A stretch of DNA of 64,000 bases, taken from contig MU839084.1 of assembly GCA_030685235.1 (NCBI GenBank), positions 186,001-250,000 of the forward strand, written 5' to 3'. The notes under the pieces were generated by a model that had not been told where the DNA came from, did not search any database, and saw only the letters and a list, made by a program, of their open reading frames with translations. The position numbers and the translations under genes were made by a program. Of this stretch, positions 56,167 through 64,000 are shown one piece after another; the first letter of the stretch is position 1; each line of letters opens with the position of its first letter. The stretch is from Copromyces sp. CBS 386.78. Taxonomy: Eukaryota; Ascomycota; Sordariomycetes; Sordariales; Sordariaceae.

Positions 56167-59100
56167 ATGAGATTGTCCACCGTCACTCACCATGAGATGG
56201 CGACCCTCACTGATGCTAAAGAACTAGAAAGTTGGCTCTGGTCAGTTCGCTATGCCATCTCTGCCTTGTTCATCGTCCTGCTCCCAGGACGGCTGTATCA
56301 ACTCCAGCAGCAACCAGTCTGTGTCAGGTCCAACTGGCGCCAGTATATCAAATTGGTATTTTCCCTTTCAAAGGCTTTCCTCAAATCAGATAATCGCACA
56401 TAAGACTTACATCTCGCACAGGCCGTAACAGCTCTGTTCTCCGTCCAGCAACTAGCCACTGCATATTTCCTTATCTCGACAGTAGTTCAGTCCAGGTAGC
56501 CCTGCTTCAGGCAGCTTCACTAGGCCTGGTGATCATCTCTCAGTTAGAGCACCGAAGATATGTTAAACCATCAAGCCTTATCCTCCTCTACCTCTTAACT
56601 TCTGGTCTTTGCGACTCGGTACAGCTCACAATACCTTCTCTGCGCTATCTTGACAGACGCGATGAGCGTGCTATCACTGGATGGCAGTTGGCAGTTAAGG
56701 CTGTAGTTCTCTACATCGAGTGTTTGAGCAAAGAAAACGTTTTGAATGAAGAAGACCATACCGACTCGTTAGAGGAGAGAGCCAGCGTTCTCAGCAGGGC
56801 CTTTGTTTCTTGGATCGGCCCTGTCGTCAAGGAAGGCTATAGTATGGTTCTGGTGAATGAGAGACTCCCAAGTGTTGATCGTGAGTTGAAGTCTGGGAGC
56901 CTTCGAGCGTCGATTCTGCGAACGCTGTCCCAAAATTGTGAGTCCTAGCACTGAATAAAATCATAACCCCAGTTTACCAATAGTCTCTCGGCTTCATCTC
57001 CATTAGCATTGGTACTGCTGAAATGTCTTCGCGCTCCCTTTCTCACAGTTATTGTCTCGCGACTCTTCGTCATCATTTTTCGGTATGGCCAGCCGGTATT
57101 GATCCGTTAAGCCATTGAATATGTACAATCCCCGGAAACCAATGAGGATAAAGGTTATGTCTTAGTGTTCATTGCCGCCATTATCTACATTGGTCTTGCG
57201 GTAGGTCAACGCGTTGCTCATTCACTCGTATAACTGACACTGACATTCCTCATAGCTGTCAACGAGGGCCTGTCAACGACGGCATACCAACAGGGCTTAA
57301 ACCGAATACAGGTCATGATTCGAGGTGCCCTGCTTGGGCTGGTTCATGAAAACTCGCTGCTCGCTCGCCATGAGCCGTACAGCAAAGGGAAGACAGTCGT
57401 TATTGCATCAACAGACGTGAGTGCCCTCGAAGGTGCCCCAAGATTGCTACACGAGTCCTGGGCCCTGTTGATTGAGGTAGTCATTGGAAGCGTCCTGCTG
57501 GCCAAGCAAGTTGGATGGCTATGGCCGGTGCCTCATGTGGTTATCATCAGTGAGTCTCCATGTCTAGAGTTATGTGCGACTTAGCACCCGTCACTTACCA
57601 TCTGATGACAGTTTGCTCTCGAGTTAGCAGGTATGTCGCCCGCAATCTCATAAGTAGCCAGGCTACGTGGAATGCTGCGACATAGGGATGGATCTCCGCG
57701 ACTTCTACGATGTTGGGCTCCGTCAAAACCATCAAGATGCTGGGTCTTCAAGGCGTCGTTGAGAAACACATACTTGGGCTGAGAGAAGAAGAGCTCAATA
57801 AAGGGAAGCGTGTTCGCTGGATTATGTCTATGCACAATGCTAGCGGTATGTCCTCGGTACCCTACTATACCTTCAACTCGCGACAAAACCTTTTCCATTT
57901 CTAACAATTCATCAGCCAACGCCCTGGGAATGTTTGCGCCGGTCATCACTATCATCCTCTTCGCCATCATCACTATGGCAAACGGTACCACCCTCGACAC
58001 CAAAACAGCCTTCCCGACAATTGCCGTCCTCGCCTTAGTGACGCACTCAGCAAACATGGTCATGACCTGAACGCTGCAGTGTTCTGGATAACCAGCTCAA
58101 GTACGTGGTTCATTGACTAAATAAACTGGGACAATGCTTTGTGCTGACCCTCATAGCCAATAATGTTGATCTGAGTGACAGTGTTGTTATTCTTGAACAC
58201 CGCATTATAGAACAAGGCACTTGGGAAGAGCTAAGGGACAAGAGTCAAAAAATTACCGAGTATATCCATCATGATGATACGGATACAGCGGATAAGGAAG
58301 AGTCGAGCCCATCTGTGATAATCCAAAATAAGGCACGGAGCCCACCAACGACGTCCCCGGATGACCTCAAACGCTCACAAGGCGATATGTCGCTTTATTG
58401 TAAGTACTAACTCCCAGCAGGAAACACAAGGAAGCTAACGAGGCTATACAGGGTACTACTTCTCCAATGCTGGCCCCCTGAACATCCTGCTGATGGTAGC
58501 TTGCACGGCATCATACTCCTTCTTCATCACCTTCCCTCAGTATTGGGTCAAGTGGTGGACTCAGAACGTCGAACTCGACACGGCCAGCAAAAGAGGCACC
58601 ATCTTCTACGCAATAGGCTATGCCCTCCTATACCTGATGGCCTGGATATCTGCGAACGTTGCGATGCTCTCGACCGTTTTTTTTGAATTGCCCCAACCTC
58701 CGGATTGGCTCTTCATCGAACTCTTTTGCGCACCATCATACACGCACCTCTCCTCTACTTCTCGGCGGCAGACACAGGCGTTTTCCTGAACTACTTCAGT
58801 CAAGACATACAGCTCGTGGACAAAACGCTTGCGCCAGCTGTTATGGCCTTTGCCACGCAAGTGTTCAAGATGATGATGCAAGCGTCTCTGCTACTGGCTG
58901 CGCAGCCCATCATGGCCATCACTCTTCTCATATGTGCCGTGATCGTGTACGCAATACAGAAGGTCTACCTGCGCACTTCACGCCAGCTTCGACTGCTTGA
59001 GCTCGAGAGTCGGGCGGCTGTGAACTCGTCTCTTCTGGAAACCGTTAAGGGTATCGAGACAATCCGGGCATTTGGCTGGAGAACCGAAGTCGCGCTAGAT

Positions 59101-59361
59101 AACGTTCGTGTCGTCGACTTAAGCCAACGTCCTTTCTACCTCTTGCTCTGTCTTCAAAGATGGCTCAACGTCGTTCTTGATCTTCTCATCGCCGGTGTAG
59201 CCGTCGGCACAATCTTTCTCGCGGTCAGCTTGAAGAGCACGATGACTGGAGGCCAGGTTGGCGTGGCCCTTTCGGTCATCATCGCTGCCAACGCCACTCT
59301 CCTGAGCTTGGTTCAGTCGTGGACGAATTTGGAGATCTCGCTCGGCGCCATCTCGCGATGA
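56167..59361 (+). pseudogene. Broken ABCC (MRP-type) ABC transporter lacking both nucleotide-binding domains
   Basis: Fragments in family order on one strand. N-terminal membrane helices (LWSVRYAISALFIVLLPGR; VTALFSVQQLATAYFLIS; VLYIECLSKENVL); the first transmembrane domain (VSRLFVIIFRYGQPVLIR, GLNRIQVMIRGALLGLVH, STMLGSVKTIKMLGLQGVVE). Only the end of the first ATP domain remains (WITSSTNNVDLSDSVVILEH, IIEQGTWEELRDK), with no Walker A, signature or Walker B. The second transmembrane domain follows (YYFSNAGPLNILLMV to NLEISLGAISR) and then stops with no second ATP domain. Stops interrupt the frame: TAA at 57108-57110 and TAG at 57683-57685. Frame shifts occur near 56495 and at a T8 run near 58676. 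Several introns retain consensus sites (for example 56356-56421). Such a protein could not hydrolyse ATP, so this is a decayed gene. Confidence 0.88.
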
Positions 59362-60559
59362 TGACGGTCGGTTGAGACGGCTGCTTTGGGTTTTGGATGG
59401 CGTGGGTCATCCATCCGAGGAAGGTACAATCAAGAGATGTTCACAGAGCGGCGTCGATTGCGGAATTCCTCCTCTGCACCTTCCAGTTGCTGCCCAGACA
59501 CGACGGAAGGAAGAAGACAGTCTCCGTCCGAGCTCTCGTGGTCGGAATTGCACCATGCTAGGGTTCCCCTACCTTATCCTCTTCGTCCCTTTCCTTGTAT
59601 TATTCCAACATCCACCCGCCAACAACCTCATCTTCTCTCAGTTCAAGCATCTTCCCACCCAGGTCCAATTCAACAATGAAGCCGCATCACACCTAGATTT
59701 ATACTTGCCAAATCCGTGCGACTTTTTACCTACTTTTAACTCTAAACTTTATTCACCATACAGCTCGACATGGCTCAATCACCACGCCTCCAAATTGAAA
59801 CACAAACATCAAGACATTGTAGCACACAGCCCGTCCACACTATTGCGGCCCGTCTTACAGAGTTCCCGAGAATGCCAAATTCCAAATAACACACAAAACC
59901 TTAAATCGGCACATGCAAGCCCGTTCCTGGAACCAGGAGCTAGGGTCTCCTCATGCGAGGGAGAGAAGCAAGCAAACACGGCATGACCTAACTGCAGTAC
60001 GTATTCGGCATGTATAATAACTAGGTTCCTTGTCCCCAGTTCCCAAGAACTGCCTGGGACTTACCGCTCCCTTTTTTTCCCTTCTCAAAAAGATTCTTTG
60101 AGTTTTTTGTTACCGCTTATGTAAGGAGGCCTGTTGCATTCCCTACGAACCGATGATGACCGACAGGCTTTTGGTACTACACACCGTCTTCGTTCTTTTC
60201 TGCGTTCTCACGAATACATCATTGTCTGTCTGTCTGTTCAGCCCGGCATGTTCTTTGATTAGAAAGTAGGAAGGGCAAGTTCCCTTTTTATGTCGTATCA
60301 CGCAGACTGGGTTTGGTGTTGCGTGGCATCCCTGGTATCCCTTTGGTTTTATGATGACTTTTTCTTTTCGGGCTGACCCGGGATTTGGGTCAAGTTGTTT
60401 GCTAGTTGAACACTGAAGTTTCGAAAAGTTATCACTGCCATCTATCTAGTGACTGATCCCTTCCGCTTTTTTTTTGCTTTTTTTTCTTACGGACTTAACC
60501 CGAAAGTTGACTGATCGACTTGATCGGTCAAACGACTGTCGCATCTTTCCCCAGTAGCC
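59362..60559. promoter_or_regulatory. Region after the ABC relic and promoter of the ammonium transporter
   Basis: 1.2 kb. The expected second ATP domain of the ABC transporter was looked for here and not found. An open frame at 59372-59986 has no family resemblance. The last 150 bases form the proximal promoter of the ammonium transporter. Confidence 0.5.
60429..60447. promoter_or_regulatory. Paired GATA-factor sites upstream of the ammonium transporter
   Basis: TTATC at 60429-60433 and TATCT at 60443-60447 are two GATA cores on the minus strand, about 13 bases apart and roughly 115-130 bases before the start codon. In Neurospora and Aspergillus, NIT2/AreA-type factors activate nitrogen-scavenging genes through closely spaced GATA pairs, so nitrogen catabolite control of this gene is a reasonable inference. 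GATA words are common by chance. Confidence 0.4.
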
Positions 60560-62253
60560 ATGGCCAACAGCACATCAACATCAATATCAACAACTCGGAC
60601 GGCGATAGCTACTTCATCCGCCGCCGCACACTCATCAACATCTACCTCTTCCCCTAGCAAACATGACCCGGAAACCGGTTACCACGACGGCGACATCGCC
60701 TTCCTCCTCCTCTGCACCGTCTTGGTTATGCTCATGATTCCCGGCGTCGGCTTCTTCTACTCCGGTCTCTCACGACGCAAATCCGCCCTCTCCCTGATTT
60801 TCATCTCCATCCTCGCCTGTGCTGTCACCTCAATACAATGGTTCATCTGGGGCTTCTCGCTCTCCTTCTCTCCCGGTGTTGCATCCTCCGGTCTTATCGG
60901 CACTTTAAACAACGCGTTTTTTATGGGAGTTCTAGACCAACCTTTCGTCAACAATGCTCACCCGATTCCCGATTTGCTGTTTGCTGTCTACCAGGGCTTG
61001 TTCAGCGCCATCGCTGTTGTGCTAGCGGCTGGCGCCGCGGCCGAGAGAGGGAGATTACTCCCCTGCGCAGTGTTTATGTTCGTCTGGGCCACTCTAGTTT
61101 ATGATCCCGTCGCGTGCTGGACGTGGAACCCCCATGGGAAGGGCGGCTGGGCTTATGCCATGGGCATTCTGGATTGGGCCGGCGGCACGCCCGTGCATAT
61201 CGTGGGCGGGTGCGCATCGCTGGCGTACTCGATGGTGCTAGGCAAGAGAAAAGGGCATGGCACGCACGAGCTGAATTATAGGCCGCATAATGTGGCCAGT
61301 GTCATCATTGGGACCATTTTCCTGTGGGTCGGATGGTTCGGTTTCAACGCGGGGGGCGCGCTGGCTGCGAATTTGAGGGCCGTGGTAGCAGTGGCGACGA
61401 CGAACCTGGCGGCTTGTGTTGGAGGAATAACGTGGTGCGTGCTGGATTGGAGATTTGAGAGAAAGTGGTCGGCTGTTGGGTTTTGTTCGGGGGTGGTGGC
61501 TGGGTTGATTGCTATTACGCCGGGGAGTGGTGAGTCTTCTTTTTTTTTTTTTTTATGTTCTTTTCTTGAGAGAAGGACTATGTTTACTGACAAGTGACGA
61601 ACGCAGGATTCGTCCCCGTCTGGGCCGCCGTCCCGTTCGGCATTTTCGGAGCCGGGCTAGCTAACTATGGCACCAAGATCAAGTTCCTCTGCAACATCGA
61701 CGACGCCCTCGACACCTTCGCCGTCCACGCCGTTGCAGGTCTGGTCGGCAACATCCTCACCGGCGTTTTCGCGTCCAAAGCCATTGCTCACCTAGACGGC
61801 GCCACGAATATTGATGGCGGCTGGCTCAACCACAACTGGAAGCAAGTTCTCTTCCAGATCGCAGGCTCCGTCGCCGGCGGAGTCTACTCCTTCATCATGA
61901 CAGCTCTGATCGTGGTGGTATTGGACCTCATTCCAGGTCTGAGCCTAAGGGTATCGGAGGCGGCAGAGGTGCTGGGCATTGATGACTCCGAGATCGGCGA
62001 GTTTGCCTATGACTATGTCGAACTGACGAGGGAGGTGGGCATTGACGGAGGAGTGGCGGGGAGTATCATGGATGGCGTGGGTGAGACAGGGAGCATGTTC
62101 TCTAATGCGCAGCTGAGACAGCAGCAGCAGCAGGTTGGGAGGAGTGCGAGTCCTACAATTGCTTCGGCGGCTGGCGCAAGGGCGTTCACGAGAGAGGACA
62201 CGAAGGATTCGGCGATTGTGTTTGGGAGTGGACAGCCTGCAATTTATGGGTAA
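60560..62253 (+). CDS. Ammonium transporter (AMT/MEP family)
   Basis: Two exons: 60560-61529 and 61607-62253, giving 538 residues; intron with GTGAGT donor and CGCAG acceptor. A Ser/Thr-rich extracellular N-terminus precedes about 11 membrane helices. Family marks: VGFFYSGLSRRKSALSL, the ammonium-recruiting Asp in LVYDPVACWTWNPHGKGG, first pore His in GGTPVHIVGG, LWVGWFGFNAGGALAAN, and second pore His in DTFAVHAVAGLVGNIL. The C-terminal tail begins GLRVSEAAEVLGIDDSEIGE-like and ends in a Gln/Ser-rich stretch. It imports ammonium across the plasma membrane under nitrogen limitation. The pore residues are intact. Whether it also acts as a sensor, as some Mep2-type paralogues do, cannot be told. 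The promoter holds a GATA pair. Confidence 0.95.
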
Positions 62254-63032
62254 CTGTTTTTGAAGAAGAAAAAACTAAGAGGAATCTGGCGCTTTGAAAT
62301 GGGACAAACAGCTTTCTGGTTGCGGAAAGGTAGTCAAAATCTTGGACAACTCCGACATCTTTTTCATTTGTACAATCCATATTGATAATATTACGGTAGC
62401 CAGCACATGATACGAGGACCTCGTTCTTCCGCTCCAATTTCTGCTTGGCGCCCTTCGCTGTCTTTAACTTGGATTCCTTGCTTGATCACTCATTGCCAGC
62501 ATCGTTCCTTCCTTTCACATCTAATTACCCATGTCCCTTCCTCGTTCCTCCTTTGACGTCCTACACATCTTCTCCCCCATAGAGGTACTTCAAGGCCCAA
62601 ATCACAACCCGCTACTTCCCAATCTGAGAAGCACTCACATTCCCCCATAAAATCACTTTCTTACCACGTCCTTTCCCAACAGCACCAAATCCAAACCACA
62701 TCACATCACTCGTGGTGCAGTGGTATGAACGTCCTCCACAACCAGAGTCAGTCAGTCATCTCCTCATCGGCTCCTGGTTCGACCCCCAATTGAACTTCGT
62801 TTTGAGTTGTTTGTTAGTCAGACAGACACTCTACAGACAACATTCCCACGTTCGCATGATGATAGATTGTACTTAATCAGGAGGGAACCTTCGTTTGAAG
62901 GACCGATGAATTTTGAAAATCTTTCGATTTCTGAGAGCGTTGGAGGTTCTTCGTTGAGAAGTGTGAATTGGAAACTACAGTGCCGACATTGCTAACAGTT
63001 GGTGCTGTTCTTCAGGTCTTTCCAACTGAGTC

Positions 63033-63079
<47 letters not shown>

Positions 63080-63239
63080 TGGGGGGTGGGGGGGGGGGGG
63101 GGGGGGGGGAGAAAAAAAAAAAAAACCTTTTTTTAGAAAATAAGTATGACCTCGGCGCAAACAACCACACCCCCACAAAAANNNNNNNNNNATTGCCCAC
63201 CGTTGGGGGTGTTGTTCCGGCCGTACCAACGTGGTTCCA

Positions 63240-63282
<43 letters not shown>

Positions 63283-63735
63283 GTCCCGACTTGTTTGGTT
63301 CAGGGCATGCGTTCACTTCATCCTGAACATTATTTTTTTCTGGTTGCTTTCGTTATTTTGTCCGCCAGATACGGGCAATGAACATAGGAGTGCTGCGTAT
63401 GCGTGGAGGACTCAGTTGGTAAAGGTGCGAGGTGGATGTTTCGTTCTTCTTGGTCCGTACTAAGCTAAACCGTAAGGACAGTTGGAGCACTCGCTCCTTT
63501 TGAGCCATTGCAAGCACACATTTTGGTGGAACTGTTTGGAAGTTGAATGATCATAACATAATCACACTTTCACGGTTGGGCAATAATGAAAAGACTTCTT
63601 CCCTGGAGGTGAAAATGGATAGAAGCTGCGAGGTGCCCGGTTTAGCAGTCAAAGGGGGAAGCGACAAAAAGCAGCCAGAATATTCAGGTGTAAGCATATA
63701 AGTACTAGTTCCAATCGGATCTTCCAAGAATAACG
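62254..63735. other. Intergenic region with assembly gap, homopolymers and a tRNA-like relic
   Basis: The first 700 bases are the 3' flank of the ammonium transporter. A and B box-like sequences occur at 62713-62786, homopolymers and a gap at 63038-63281. Open frames across the homopolymer tracts are artefacts. No protein gene is supported. Confidence 0.6.
63038..63281. other. Assembly gap (10 N) between long homopolymers
   Basis: The N run is at 63182-63191. It is flanked on the left by T41 (63038-63078), a G-rich run (63079-63109) and an A run (63112-63125), and on the right by T40 (63242-63281). The gap size is a placeholder. Sequence quality here is poor, so nothing in this interval should be interpreted as a gene. 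Confidence 0.97.
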
Positions 63736-63828
63736 GGGATTGTAGTATAGTGGTCAGTACTTCTCGTTGTGGTCAATTCGACATACAACGGATCCGAGAG
63801 GACCCAGGTTCGATTCCTGGCAATCCCA
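63736..63828 (+). tRNA. tRNA-His (GTG anticodon) with a 21-base intron
   Basis: The acceptor stem GGGATTG (63736-63742) pairs with CAATCCC (63821-63827), with A as discriminator. The D arm TAGTATAGTGGTCAGTA is of the His type. Anticodon stem TCTCG pairs with CGAGA, and the loop begins TTGTGG with the anticodon GTG at 63769-63771. The intron runs about 63773-63793, one base 3' of the anticodon, the standard eukaryotic nuclear position. The T arm CCAGGTTCGATTCCTGG folds perfectly and contains the B box. The preceding G at 63735 could also serve as the -1 G. A T5 run follows as terminator. Confidence 0.95.
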
Positions 63829-63830
63829 TC

Positions 63831-63835
63831 TTTTT
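63831..63835 (+). terminator. RNA polymerase III terminator of the tRNA-His gene
   Basis: A run of five T begins three bases after the discriminator base, the usual stop signal for RNA polymerase III. Confidence 0.85.
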
Positions 63836-64000
63836 ATTCTCCATCATCTTTTTGCTTTGATCTCATTCGCATCCTTTTTCTTTCCCTTTTCAACAACATT
63901 GTTCTTTTTGGGTCATGAAAGCTTTTTAACGATCAGAAAAAGAAAAAAAGAAAACGATCTTGGCAAGTCTTTCGAAGAGAACGGTGATGGTGGTGGTGGT

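Noticed and set aside
59372..59986. 204-residue plus-strand open frame after the ABC relic, considered as a remnant second ATP domain
   Set aside because: No Walker, signature or H-loop motif; composition is not protein-like and it starts in a different frame from the relic.
62968..63463. Open frames on both strands across 62968-63463 with Phe, Lys or Gly runs
   Set aside because: They are translations of T, A and G homopolymers and N bases at the assembly gap, not genes.
1..64000. CRISPR arrays, prokaryotic operons, prophage or insertion sequences
   Set aside because: The window is eukaryotic with spliced genes; no direct-repeat arrays, terminal inverted repeats, transposase or reverse transcriptase motifs were seen.

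Overview
This window reads as nuclear euchromatic DNA of a filamentous ascomycete, most likely a Sordariomycete of the Neurospora/Sordariales type. The signs are GC-rich third codon positions, mostly short introns with GTRNGT donors, CTAAC-like branch points and CAG/TAG acceptors, long pyrimidine-rich leaders, and fungal-type versions of every recognisable gene. The genus is an inference; no marker in the window fixes it. The sequence is draft quality: one 10-N gap lies near the right end between long homopolymers.

Layout. Positions 1-17 kb hold NOC2 (60S ribosome assembly), a DUF726/TMCO4-like hydrolase, a divergent mitochondrial pair (a MICOS Mic26/27 subunit and the Oct1 peptidase), an unrecognised Cys-rich protein and a small secreted WSC-domain protein. 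Positions 17-28 kb hold REV1 translesion polymerase, a RED/IK-type splicing protein divergent to it, a nucleoside hydrolase and an aldehyde dehydrogenase. Positions 28-36 kb hold a very long upstream region and then a four-exon hybrid histidine kinase with PAS folds. Positions 36-55 kb hold a CDC26-like protein with a huge low-complexity tail, a secreted pepsin-like protease, a Wss1-type DNA-protein crosslink protease, TAF2 and SAS4. Positions 56-59.4 kb hold a broken ABCC (MRP-type) ABC transporter that has lost both ATP-binding cassettes. Positions 60.5-64 kb hold an ammonium transporter, the assembly gap and an intron-containing tRNA-His.

The genes are mostly independent housekeeping units rather than a cluster. 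Functional pairings are limited: Mic26/27 and Oct1 share one promoter region and both act in mitochondria; REV1 and WSS1 are both DNA-damage genes but lie 20 kb apart; TAF2 and SAS4 are adjacent transcription/chromatin genes on the same strand. No new multi-gene system is evident. The points most worth a second look are the domain-deleted ABC transporter relic, the near-duplicate sequence flanking the assembly gap, the CDC26-like giant, the three ubiquitin-binding-like motifs of REV1, the arginine/aspartate-rich tail of TAF2 and the unrecognised Cys-rich gene. Exon boundaries were worked out by hand from splice signals and reading-frame continuity.
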